DNA of 64,000 nt from assembly GCF_042435035.1 (NCBI RefSeq), contig NZ_JBHMQT010000043.1, positions 1 to 64,000 on the forward strand, read 5' to 3'. Positions 1-9,402 of this stretch are shown piece after piece. The number at the start of each line of letters is the position of its first letter. Position 1 is the stretch's first letter. Below the pieces are notes generated by a model. It had not been told where the DNA came from. It did not search any database and was given only the letters and a program-made list of their open reading frames with translations. Source of the stretch: Sphaerimonospora cavernae. GTDB lineage: Bacteria; Actinomycetota; Actinomycetes; Streptosporangiales; Streptosporangiaceae. The position numbers and the translations under genes were made by a program.

Positions 1-102
1 GATCAAGCCCCACCGTAGGGGCGAATCAAGGGAATTGATCACAACCCGATACGCGCCCTAGTTGTTGCTCTCATCGTGAAGCGCGATGAGAAGGAGAGAA
101 TC

Positions 103-297
103 ATGAGTACTGAGGACAAGTTCCGCAACAAGGCCCAAGAGGTCGGCGGCATGGCCAAGGAAGGGGTCGGCAGGGCCGTGGACGACGAGAGCCTCGAGGC
201 TCGCGGTCAGGCCGAGCAGAGCGAGAGCAAGGTCAAACAGGCCGGCGAGAAGGTGAAGGACGCCGCCGGCCGGGTGAAGGACGCCTTCACGGACTGA
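103..297 (+). CDS. CsbD family stress-response protein
   Basis: A 64-residue, highly charged, Gly/Ala/Lys/Glu-rich protein with the KFRNKAQEVGG start and KVKDAAGRVKDAF end that are typical of the CsbD-like family. It is predicted to be soluble and largely helical or disordered. In other bacteria this family belongs to general stress regulons (SigB in Bacillus); its biochemical role is not known. The ATG at 103 is preferred over an in-frame ATG at 76 because AAGGAG lies at 91-96, six bases upstream. It stands alone, and a stem-loop follows it. Family assignment is firm; function is not. Confidence 0.9.
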   Translation: MSTEDKFRNKAQEVGGMAKEGVGRAVDDESLEARGQAEQSESKVKQAGEKVKDAAGRVKDAFTD

Positions 298-314
298 CCA
301 TGCGTACGGCCGAT

Positions 315-357
315 CCGGCCCCGCATCCCCGATGGACGTCGGGGTGCGGAAGGCCGG
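315..357 (+). terminator. stem-loop after csbD-like gene
   Basis: Inverted repeat: CCGGCC plus CCGCATCCCCGA on the left, TCGGGGTGCGG plus GGCCGG on the right, with one bulged T, a small internal mismatch and a six-base loop. It begins about 18 bases after the CsbD stop codon. There is no U-tract, as is common for actinobacterial terminators. Confidence 0.5.
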
Positions 358-498
358 TGATCGGGGGGCTTGGGGGCAACGGATGAACCGGATGAAGGGG
401 AGGGTGAGGGACGCCGGCGCTGGGAGGCGTTCCTTTCCGAAGGGCCTTCCTCCTGGGTGTGGATCGGGGCGGGGGTGCCACGATCCCGGGAAGGCGGT

Positions 499-624
499 TC
501 AGGCCGCCGGGGCGAAGTTGATCCGGAAGCTGGACGTCACCAGAGCCTGGACGAGTCGCATGATCAGTGCTTCCAGGAGTATCAGAGCCGCCTTGGCGAG
601 AACGGCGGCGATGAAGTCAGTCAT
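499..624 (-). CDS. 41-residue small hydrophobic/amphipathic protein, function unknown
   Basis: An ORF of 41 codons plus TGA. It starts ATG-ACT-GAC-TTC at 624 and has AAGGT five bases upstream as a ribosome site. The peptide begins MTDFIAAVLAKAALILLEAL and ends RINFAPAA. Residues 4-32 form one continuous hydrophobic or amphipathic helix with a few Arg/Lys/Glu residues and no Cys. I do not recognise a named family. The helix pattern suggests membrane association, which would fit a small regulatory or bacteriocin-like peptide, but that is inference. A near-perfect palindrome lies about 75 bases upstream of the start. There is no coding competitor on the other strand with a ribosome site. It is short enough for routine gene callers to miss. 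Confidence 0.5.
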   Translation of the reverse strand: MTDFIAAVLAKAALILLEALIMRLVQALVTSSFRINFAPAA

Positions 625-698
625 TGGATACCTTATCGGGACGAAGCAACGTGCTATGGCAGCATGACGCATAAACCTCGCATGTAGGCGTAAAAGAG

Positions 699-715
699 GT
701 TACCGTACGGTGAAC
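699..715. promoter_or_regulatory. near-perfect palindrome, possible operator
   Basis: GTTACCGTACGGTGAAC is a 17-base palindrome with one mismatched pair around CCGTACGG. It lies 75-91 bases upstream of the small ORF starting at 624 on the minus strand, a sensible place for an operator. The core CCGTACGG is itself common in this window, so it could also be chance. Confidence 0.25.
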
Positions 716-849
716 AGCGTATGACGAGACGGAGACCTGCCGCCGTGCGTCGCGTCCCGGTGCGGCGGGGAAATCATCGGTGCGGACGTGGTCGCCCTCC
801 CCGTCGCCGGTCGGTGCGCGCTTCGTCCGAGAAGCCCCGGGAACGCGCG

Positions 850-884
850 GATGGACCAGACAAACCGAAGCGGCCTGGTCCATC
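850..884 (-). terminator. stem-loop downstream of the 903-1463 gene
   Basis: Perfect 10-bp inverted repeat GATGGACCAG / CTGGTCCATC with a 15-base loop. It starts 19 bases past the stop codon of the minus-strand gene ending at 903. Position and symmetry suit a factor-independent terminator, although no U-run follows. Confidence 0.45.
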
Positions 885-902
885 TGAGCTAAGGCTGGTG
901 CG

Positions 903-1463
903 TTACTTGCCGGTGGTCCTGGTACGCCCTGTCGCCGTCGCCGGCTTGGTCTTCGGCTCGGCCTTCGCCGTCGCCTGCTGAGCCGCCCGGGCGGCGGCTT
1001 CCCCGACCGCCTGCTCGCCTGCGGCCGCCGGGCTCGGGGTAGCGGCGGCGCCCGGAGCGGAGGCAGCTGTGGCGCGGGTTTCGTGACGTGGCGCACGCAG
1101 CGGAGACCACCGCTGCTCCTGCGCACGCGTCCGCTGCGCGATCAACGTTCCGGCGCCGATCGCGGCCGCCACCGGCCAGTCGATCAGGCCGAGCACCGCC
1201 AGCGCACCGAGCCCGCCGTAATATGCGAGCCGCTCGGGCGGCGGAAGGAACGTCCGGGCGATGTCCACGGCCTGGCCCACGTCGTGGCGACTCACATGCG
1301 GCAGTCCGATGTGCGGGAGGTGCAGTTCCGGCGGCCGCACCTGGATGCGCACGAACGGCAGGTTCAGATTGAACTGACGGCCGGGCTCCTCCGCCGCCGC
1401 GGGAGTCGCGGTCGCGTCGGACGCGCCGCGAGACGTCTGGGGTGTCGTCTGGGTCACGGTCAT
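903..1463 (-). CDS. hypothetical protein with one central hydrophobic segment
   Basis: 186 residues. The N-terminal ~35 residues are Thr/Pro/Ala-rich. A conserved-looking stretch follows (FNLNLPFVRIQV, HLPHIGLPHVSRHDVGQAVD, FLPPPERLAYYGG). Then comes one hydrophobic segment of about 20 residues around GALAVLGLIDWPVAAAIGAG. The C-terminal 70 residues are Ala/Lys/Thr/Pro-rich and low complexity, ending in a basic tail. I recognise it only as an uncharacterised actinobacterial protein. The ATG at 1463 is chosen because GGAGGAAG sits four bases upstream; the longer reading to 1583 has no ribosome site. Single membrane pass is likely, and the disordered ends could bind nucleic acid or cell-wall polymers. 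That is inference. Confidence 0.7.
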   Translation of the reverse strand: MTVTQTTPQTSRGASDATATPAAAEEPGRQFNLNLPFVRIQVRPPELHLPHIGLPHVSRHDVGQAVDIARTFLPPPERLAYYGGLGALAVLGLIDWPVAAAIGAGTLIAQRTRAQEQRWSPLRAPRHETRATAASAPGAAATPSPAAAGEQAVGEAAARAAQQATAKAEPKTKPATATGRTRTTGK

Positions 1464-1869
1464 GCTTCCTCCCCCGTATCGCCAAGGCTCCGATGGTGGG
1501 TCGGGGCCGACCGACCCGTGAGGCCCACAGCGCAAAATGACCTTTCTATCCTCCACCGCCGCTGCTTGGGTTGCTCGTGGCAATAACGGTTATTTGCCCA
1601 CTTTTGCAGGTACCGTTTCGCCGTCGTTCTGTAGAACGTCTCGGTCGGGAGGAGATCCCGGTCCCGCGTGGTGCGTTCACGGTCGGTGGCTATCAGCATG
1701 TTGAGATCTCGGAGATCTCGGAGATCTCGGCGAGGGCGGCGAGAGCCCGGCGCGGGAGGCCGCCTCATGTCTCGGCGGGTGCCGCCGGGAGGAACTTCCT
1801 CACCCGGACGTGTGTCCTCGGCGTGGAGGGTATGGAGATTAGTTCTTCACCAAGGACAGGAGGTTTCCG
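1464..1869. other. 406-bp divergent intergenic region
   Basis: No credible gene. It must hold promoters for the minus-strand gene starting at 1463 and the CBS gene at 1870. It contains two symmetric sites: 1579-1598 (GGCAATAAC, G, GTTATTTGCC; core AATAACGGTTATT is a perfect odd palindrome) and 1625-1638 (CGTTCTGTAGAACG, perfect). It also contains a 9-bp tandem repeat at 1703-1729. The palindromes are plausible operators, but no family can be assigned. Confidence 0.5.
1703..1729. repeat. three tandem copies of GAGATCTCG
   Basis: Three head-to-tail copies of the 9-mer GAGATCTCG at 1703, 1712 and 1721. Each contains the palindrome GAGATCTC. The repeat lies about 140 bases upstream of the CBS gene. 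Confidence 0.85.
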
Positions 1870-2286
1870 ATGGCACAGACCGTGGCGGATGTGATGACGG
1901 CCAATCCGGCGACGGTGGAGGCGAATGACACGGTGTCGACCGCCGCCCGGCTCATGCGCGAAAAGGACGCCGGTGGCATCGTCGTCACCGACGGCGGACA
2001 TGTGCGCGGCATCATCACCGACCGTGACATAGCCATCCGCGTCATGGCCGACGGGAAAGGGCCGGACACCCCGGTGAGGGAGGCCAGCAGCGAGGAGCTC
2101 ACGACGGTGTCTCCGGACGCCACCGTGGACGAGGTCGTCCGGCTCATGCGTGAGCGGGCCATCCGCCGGGTGCCGGTCGTACGGGACGACCAGGCCGTCG
2201 GCATCGTCAGCCTCGGGGATCTCGCGATGGAACGGGACTCCCGGTCGGCTCTGGGAGGCATCTCGGCCGCGCCGCCCAACCAGTGA
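1870..2286 (+). CDS. CBS-domain-pair protein
   Basis: 138 residues containing little besides two CBS motifs: residues about 6-60 (VADVMTANPATVEAND then GIITDRDIA) and 70-125 (ELTTVSPDATVDEVV then GIVSLGDLA). CBS pairs bind adenosine nucleotides and act as cytosolic energy or stress sensors. Stand-alone pairs of this size occur in many copies in actinomycetes, and their partners are mostly unknown. Start is firm: AGGAGG at 1858-1863 lies six bases before ATG. The gene is monocistronic, with a strong terminator 20 bases after the stop. The sequence does not show which nucleotide is bound. Confidence 0.9.
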   Translation: MAQTVADVMTANPATVEANDTVSTAARLMREKDAGGIVVTDGGHVRGIITDRDIAIRVMADGKGPDTPVREASSEELTTVSPDATVDEVVRLMRERAIRRVPVVRDDQAVGIVSLGDLAMERDSRSALGGISAAPPNQ

Positions 2287-2305
2287 AACCGACGCCACCG
2301 ATCAG

Positions 2306-2333
2306 GAAAACGGGCGGACCTCCGCCCGTTTTC
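2306..2333 (+). terminator. Rho-independent terminator of the CBS gene
   Basis: Perfect 13-bp stem GAAAACGGGCGGA / TCCGCCCGTTTTC separated by CC. It has an A-run on the left arm and a T-run on the right, so it can act in both directions. Confidence 0.8.
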
Positions 2334-2353
2334 GCTCACCCCCTCTCCCCCCC

Positions 2354-2383
2354 GTGATCTTGCACTGAGAACGGCAAGATCAC
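2354..2383. repeat. minimal copy of the GTGATCTTGC palindromic element
   Basis: Perfect 10-bp inverted repeat GTGATCTTGC / GCAAGATCAC with a 10-base spacer. It is flanked on the left by a C-run (2342-2353) and on the right by G-runs (from about 2392). The arms are the same half-motif that forms the central hairpin of the elements at 12697-12942 and 44458-44704. No copies are found 53 bp to either side, so this is a core-only version. It lies between two co-oriented genes, downstream of a terminator. Confidence 0.7.
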
Positions 2384-2582
2384 GCCCTGTTTGGGGGAGG
2401 GGCACGGCCTGCTGTGGGGGTCATGCCCTGGGGGCGGGGGGCGTGATGCCGAACGGGGGAGGGTACGGATTCCACGGTGCCTGGTTCAAGTGCCCGATTC
2501 GCGGGCCTGATTCGAGGGCGCGCGGGGGCATTGCGGCCCGAATCGGGTTGGGCATGGGCGTCGGATCCGAAGGGAGAGTCCC

Positions 2583-3170
2583 ATGACCGATGTACAACAT
2601 CCGGTTCCTGAGCTGATGAGGGAGAACGACGTCGTCGATCTGCTCATTCATCAGCATTCGATGATCAGGGACATGTTCGACGAGGCGGCGAAGGCGCCGG
2701 AAGACGGGCGGGCGGAGGCGTTCCGGCGGCTGGTGCGGATGCTCGCGGTGCACGAGACGGCAGAGGAGGAGATCGTGCACCCCTACGCGCGGCGCAAGCT
2801 GGACGGCGGGGACGCGGTGGTCGCCGATCGTCTTGCGGAGGAACGCGAGGCCAAGCGGCTGCTCGTGGTGATGGACAGGAACGGGCCGCGGCACCCGGAC
2901 TTCCTCGCCAACCTCGACATGCTGCGGGTCGCCGTGCTGGCGCACGCGCGCGCGGAGGAACGGTACGAGTTCCCGCGACTCCGGGCCCGCACCTCGGCGA
3001 TGGAACGCCGGGCGATGGCGCTGGGCGTGCGGGCGGCGGAGGCGATGGCACCCACCCGTCCACGCCCCGGGGTGGAGTCGGCGATGCGGAACCTGCTGCT
3101 CGGACCGCCAGCAGCGATCATGGACAGGGCCCGCGACCTGATCGCGATGGCGGTCGGCAGGAAGGACTGA
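2583..3170 (+). CDS. hemerythrin HHE-domain protein
   Basis: 195 residues. The first ~150 form a hemerythrin-like four-helix bundle with the expected metal ligands in order: HQHSMIRDMF near residue 23, HETAEEEIVHPYAR near 58-68, and HARAEERYEFPRLR near 120-130. Proteins of this type bind a non-haem di-iron centre and O2, NO or peroxide in the cytosol. Many actinobacterial paralogues are stress-linked and uncharacterised. The C-terminal ~45 residues lie outside the domain. Start is set by GGGAGAG just before ATG at 2583. It is followed by a strong two-way terminator and faces a convergent ferritin-like gene, so two di-iron-type proteins are adjacent. Confidence 0.88.
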   Translation: MTDVQHPVPELMRENDVVDLLIHQHSMIRDMFDEAAKAPEDGRAEAFRRLVRMLAVHETAEEEIVHPYARRKLDGGDAVVADRLAEEREAKRLLVVMDRNGPRHPDFLANLDMLRVAVLAHARAEERYEFPRLRARTSAMERRAMALGVRAAEAMAPTRPRPGVESAMRNLLLGPPAAIMDRARDLIAMAVGRKD

Positions 3171-3185
3171 CGGGCCGACGACCAC

Positions 3186-3237
3186 CGCCCGGCGGTACGG
3201 CTCACGCCCCGGCGGGCGTGGACCGTACCGCCGGGCG
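3186..3237. terminator. bidirectional terminator between convergent genes
   Basis: Perfect 15-bp outer stem CGCCCGGCGGTACGG / CCGTACCGCCGGGCG, a two-base internal mismatch and a 7-bp inner stem CACGCCC / GGGCGTG with a four-base loop. It lies between the convergent genes ending at 3170 and 3271. Confidence 0.75.
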
Positions 3238-3270
3238 GGCCGGCCCGCGGCGGGGTGCTCAGTGGGACGC

Positions 3271-4470
3271 TCAGTGGGGCCGCAGGCTGTACATCGGGTG
3301 GGCGCCCTCGGTCTCCAGGCGGTATTCCCGGCCGGACTTGGCGCGGTTCTCGTCGATGACGCGTTCGCTCGGCGGCTCCTGGTCTCCGTGGATCTGTTCC
3401 TGCCAGCGCTGGAAGCGCTCATGGGCCTCCTGGACGTACCCGGTGCCCAGCGTGGTGTAGTCGATCTGGGTGGCGATCACCTCGCGGATGTAGCTCTTGT
3501 TCGGCTCGAACCTCACGGGTGCGGGCAGCCGTGGGGCGAGGATCTCCTGCGGTTCCCGCCCGTCGTGCCGGCGCATCATGTCCGCCGCGATACGCAGGTG
3601 TTCGAGTTCCATGTTCAGATGCAGCTCCCAGATCGCCCGCACCTTCGGATCGGTCTCGGTCTCCATGAACGAGTGGTAGAGGTAGCACTCGTTGTACTCG
3701 TGGTTGACCAGTTGCTCCCACCACGTCTCGCCAGGATCCACCAGAGACTCGTAATGCGTGACGTGCTCCTCCTCGATCAGACTGATCTCCTGGTAGAGCT
3801 GCCGGGCGATCGGCTCCATGTACATCGGCCCGACGTTCATGTAGAAGTTCAGCGTCTGCTGCTCGGCCGACATGATGGTCAGCGCGTGCAGTTTGGAGAT
3901 CGGAGCGGCGGCGTTCCGGTCGTAGGGCTCGCGCACGTTGTCGACCGGGTGCCGCTGGTGCAGCCTGGTCGGCCGGGCCGGTATCACCTCGGTGAGCTGG
4001 TCGACGATCTTCTCGGCCTTCCGGTGCTCGATCATCTCGAACAGGTTGGCGTATCGATACAGGTGATCGAAGTCCTCCAGCAGCCCGAACTGGTAGGCCT
4101 GCTTGAGGTAGGGATCGGGTTCCATCCGGGCGACCCACGCGGTCAGGTCGGTCGCCACCTGCTCGTAGGCCAGCGTGGTCTCCAGCACCGAGGCCAGCCC
4201 CGGCAGCAGCCAGTTGACCACCCTCTGCTGCTGCGCTTCGATGAATCGCGTCTCTGCCAGCTGCTGCCTGTCCTCCAAGTCGGGGCAGTGCCGGGCGAGA
4301 TGACGATTGAACATGATCGCTTCACTCTCGATGCCGTTCATCGTGATGATCCGGCACCGGGTGTACGGATCGGCGTGATCCGGGTCGATCGGGGTCACGT
4401 TCAGCTCGCGCCAGTTGCGCAGCTGGCGGTCCAGAGGAATTCCCCGTTCCTCCAGTGGATTGAACGTCAT
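3271..4470 (-). CDS. large ferritin-like di-iron protein, uncharacterised
   Basis: 399 residues, mostly helical. Two ferritin-like metal motifs are visible: IEEEHVTHYE near residue 235 and MELEHLRIAADMM near 290. A further acidic/His helix, FEMIEHRKAE, lies near 140. This pattern (ExxH pairs on antiparallel helices) is that of the ferritin/rubrerythrin-like superfamily. The protein is more than twice the length of ordinary ferritins, so it may contain two bundles. The substrate is unknown. The start at 4470 is supported by AAGGAG nine bases upstream; an upstream in-frame ATG at 4560 lacks one. It is convergent with the hemerythrin gene. Confidence 0.72.
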   Translation of the reverse strand: MTFNPLEERGIPLDRQLRNWRELNVTPIDPDHADPYTRCRIITMNGIESEAIMFNRHLARHCPDLEDRQQLAETRFIEAQQQRVVNWLLPGLASVLETTLAYEQVATDLTAWVARMEPDPYLKQAYQFGLLEDFDHLYRYANLFEMIEHRKAEKIVDQLTEVIPARPTRLHQRHPVDNVREPYDRNAAAPISKLHALTIMSAEQQTLNFYMNVGPMYMEPIARQLYQEISLIEEEHVTHYESLVDPGETWWEQLVNHEYNECYLYHSFMETETDPKVRAIWELHLNMELEHLRIAADMMRRHDGREPQEILAPRLPAPVRFEPNKSYIREVIATQIDYTTLGTGYVQEAHERFQRWQEQIHGDQEPPSERVIDENRAKSGREYRLETEGAHPMYSLRPH

Positions 4471-4681
4471 CTCGCCTGCTCCTTCCCCCGATTCCGCTGA
4501 GCGTCGCGCAGGGCTTACCCAGCGGCGAAAGGACAGCAAACGTCCGCCTTCCATGCTCATGGCCGCAGATGGTCAGGCTTTACGCCCGATGTCACCCTCC
4601 GTCGTCGTTGTCCGGGCCGTACATGGCGACGGCCGGCGAAGCCCGCGGCGGGCGCGGGCCCCTGGTGGCACTGGCGGTACT

Positions 4682-4712
4682 GGCGGCACCGGCGGAACCA
4701 ACCGGTGCCGCC
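4682..4712 (-). terminator. stem-loop after tex
   Basis: 11-bp perfect inverted repeat GGCGGCACCGG / CCGGTGCCGCC with a nine-base loop. It begins 17 bases past the Tex stop codon on the minus strand. Confidence 0.55.
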
Positions 4713-4729
4713 TGCGGGAAGCCGGCCCG

Positions 4730-7141
<2,412 letters not shown>

Positions 7142-7460
7142 CCTGATCCGCCTTCACATTGAGGTTCGGGGAAAGATTGTGCACGCTGCGCGCTCCGAGT
7201 GTCGCGCCCATCCCCTCAGTTGCTTCGATCAGGCGACGCCCGGGTCGGCCGTACGGCTGCCGCGACCCCCGCTCTCGCCGTACGGATGCACAGGAGACTA
7301 TGCCGTGTCTGACTGACAAATGGCCGCCAACTAAGAGGACGGCCGTAGGTGAAAGCGCATCGCGATGCCGGGTTGTACGGCCTGGCGACCGTGCCCGGGA
7401 CGGGCGGAATGCCGAGATTCCGCGCCGTCGAAGGCACGGACGCCGTCGGCGTCCGGAGAT
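7142..7460. other. 319-bp intergenic region
   Basis: Lies between the 5' end of tex and the 3' end of the zinc-ribbon-like gene. It should carry the tex promoter, but I cannot point to clear -35/-10 boxes. It has several copies of the GTACGG hexamer. No ORF here has convincing codon use plus a ribosome site. Confidence 0.4.
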
Positions 7461-7793
7461 CTACGCCTCCGCGGGCAGCCCGGATGCGGCGGAGGCGGAT
7501 TCGGCCGGAACCCGCGTGAACGGGACGGGCACGGCCGGTTCGGCCCTGCGGACGATCTCGGCGTGATGGCCGAGGTAGCCCGTGGGGAAGGTGGTGACAC
7601 TGCCGCAGCCGCAGGAGGGGCAGCTCATCCCCGACCACGGGGGCTGGACGGGTGTGCCCTCACGAGTCCACACCACCATGTCGTTGCCGTGACCGTCCGA
7701 CAGACGCCGGACCAGGTACTCCTCCTCCCAGACGAGCAGGCAGCGCAGGCATTCGAACGGCCACGTCTCGTAGGTGCTGAACCCTTCCTGCAC
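7461..7793 (-). CDS. hypothetical protein with CxxC/CPSC zinc-ribbon-like cysteines
   Basis: 110 residues from a GTG at 7793, chosen because AGGGGGTGA lies just upstream; a GTG at 7802 is also in frame but has no ribosome site. Two pairs of cysteines occur: FECLRCLLVWEEEY near the N-terminus and MSCPSCGCGSVTTF near residue 65. They could form a treble-clef or rubredoxin-like zinc knuckle. Between them are charged strands (RRLSDGHGNDMVVW) and QPPWSG. The last 35 residues are Pro/Ala-rich. I recognise this as a family repeated in actinomycetes but with no known function. A soluble zinc-binding protein is the best inference. Confidence 0.72.
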   Translation of the reverse strand: MQEGFSTYETWPFECLRCLLVWEEEYLVRRLSDGHGNDMVVWTREGTPVQPPWSGMSCPSCGCGSVTTFPTGYLGHHAEIVRRAEPAVPVPFTRVPAESASAASGLPAEA

Positions 7794-7922
7794 CCGACTC
7801 ACCCCCTAGAGTGTGATAAATTCCCCTTTTGAGTGTCCTCCCAGGTGGGAACGCCCGCAAGACGGACAGATGTCACGGTCCGTAATGTTTACATTGCGTA
7901 ACGGAAGCGGATCGCCGGCTGT

Positions 7923-8762
7923 TCAGGCCGGGGGGAACACCGGGCCACCGCCGAAGGCGGCGCGGTGCGAGGCGGGACGGCGGCCGTCCTTCTCCGTCAC
8001 GCCGTATTCGAGCGCGACCTCGGCCGAGATGAGCGTCTGCCCGCTGCGGGAGCCGATCTCGGGGTCGGCGGCGAGCGCGGCGATCACCCGGCCCTCGAAC
8101 TCGGGGGTCTCGGCCTGGGCGATGGGGAAGCCGGCGATGTTGTCGATCCCCTTGGACAGCACTTTCTCGGTCTGCACGAGTCCCAGCCACAGCGACAGGA
8201 CCGTCACGTCGTGTCCGGCCAGCTCATGGGCCATGTCACAGGTCATCTTGTCGAGCGCCGCCTTGGACATGCCGTACAGCACCGAGTGCAGATGACGCCG
8301 GGTGCCGAAGGAGGAGATGTTGACGATCAGGCCGCTGTCGCGCTCGACCATCCGCGACGTCGCGGCGGCACTGGCGACGAAGTGCGCCCGCAGCCCCACG
8401 TCGATGAGGGTCTCCCAGTCGCTGAGCGGCCGCTTCCAGAACGGATCGGCGGCGTTGTCGTAATTCGGGCCGGCCCACACGTTGTTGACCAGCAGATCGA
8501 TCCGCCCGTGCCCGGCGTCGACGCGATCGAACAGAGCCATGATCTGGGCGTCGTCCCGGTGGTCGCACACGACGGCGATCCCGGTGCCGCCGCGTTCGGT
8601 CACCCCCTCGGCCGTACGCGTCAGCGGACTGGCGTCGTCGGCCGCGCCGCGCCCGGTGATGTACACGGTCCAGCCCTCCTCGCCGAGAGCGAGCGCGACG
8701 CCCTTGCCCACCCCTCTGCTCGCGCCGGTGACGACCGCGACCTTCCCGGTGCCGCGCCCCAT
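7923..8762 (-). CDS. SDR family oxidoreductase (DHRS1-like)
   Basis: 279 residues with the classical short-chain dehydrogenase layout: Rossmann dinucleotide motif TGASRGVGKG (about residues 12-21), NN at LLVNNVWAG, catalytic Ser at IVNISSFGT and the YGMSKAAL motif with Tyr and Lys. The extra loop NYDNAADPFWKRPLSDW and the overall length resemble the DHRS1-type subfamily rather than ketoreductases. The substrate cannot be read. It follows the SnoaL-like gene by one base, so the two are co-transcribed and may act on the same compound. Confidence 0.88.
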   Translation of the reverse strand: MGRGTGKVAVVTGASRGVGKGVALALGEEGWTVYITGRGAADDASPLTRTAEGVTERGGTGIAVVCDHRDDAQIMALFDRVDAGHGRIDLLVNNVWAGPNYDNAADPFWKRPLSDWETLIDVGLRAHFVASAAATSRMVERDSGLIVNISSFGTRRHLHSVLYGMSKAALDKMTCDMAHELAGHDVTVLSLWLGLVQTEKVLSKGIDNIAGFPIAQAETPEFEGRVIAALAADPEIGSRSGQTLISAEVALEYGVTEKDGRRPASHRAAFGGGPVFPPA

Positions 8763-8763
8763 G

Positions 8764-9267
8764 TCAGAACCCCTCCTTGACGACGGTTCCCTCAGGCAGT
8801 GGCCGTACCATCGACCAGAGTTCGCGGACGTGGCAGCTGGACTTCTTCCAGCGTCCGTCCTCGATGACGTACGTGTCGTCGTACTCGACGCTCGCGAGCC
8901 TCTCGGTGTCGTCGAGCAGGTTGATCTGCCGGAAGCGGAGCGTCCACTGGCCGACGGCCTCGGTGTCGGACAGCAGCGTGATCACGGGATGGATGCCGTG
9001 GTGCATGTCCAGGATCACGTGCCGCCCGTCCTCCTCACGGAGCGCGATCTTCGTGAAGATCTCCACCAGCCCCGAGACGTCGTCGTAGTCGCCCATCCGG
9101 CCGAAACGGATCGACGCGCCCTCCCGGATGAAGCAGTCGCGGAACGCCTCCGGGTCCTTGTTGTCGCAGGCCCGCCAGTAGCGGTACTTCAGCGTCTTGA
9201 TCGCCTCCACCCGCTCCAGATCGGCGATCCGCTGCTCGGGGGTGCGCTGCGCCCCGGCCATGATCAT
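8764..9267 (-). CDS. SnoaL/NTF2-like domain protein
   Basis: 167 residues. The fold is the SnoaL/limonene-epoxide-hydrolase/NTF2 type: helix RIADLERVEAIKTLKYRYWRACDNKD, then FRDCFIREGASIRFG, then strands ending in TYVIEDGRWKKSSCHV. This family includes cyclases, dehydratases and binding proteins, and the sequence does not choose among them. The start at 9267 is set by AGGAAGGG five bases upstream; an ATG at 9261 is also possible. It is the first gene of a two-gene operon with the SDR oxidoreductase, which suggests a small catabolic or modification pathway. Confidence 0.8.
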   Translation of the reverse strand: MIMAGAQRTPEQRIADLERVEAIKTLKYRYWRACDNKDPEAFRDCFIREGASIRFGRMGDYDDVSGLVEIFTKIALREEDGRHVILDMHHGIHPVITLLSDTEAVGQWTLRFRQINLLDDTERLASVEYDDTYVIEDGRWKKSSCHVRELWSMVRPLPEGTVVKEGF

Positions 9268-9402
9268 CAGTCCCTTCCTGTCGCGACACAGGCGAACCGG
9301 AGTCGCTCGGTCGCCGCTGATCGTAAGAACAGGCGGCGGAGGGGCGGCAACGCGGATCCCGGTCACCGGGACGGGACCGGAGGGAAGCACGCAGGCAACG
9401 GG

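Noticed and set aside
332..667. Plus-strand ORFs over the 41-residue gene
   Set aside because: No ribosome site, skewed composition, and they run through a terminator-like hairpin.
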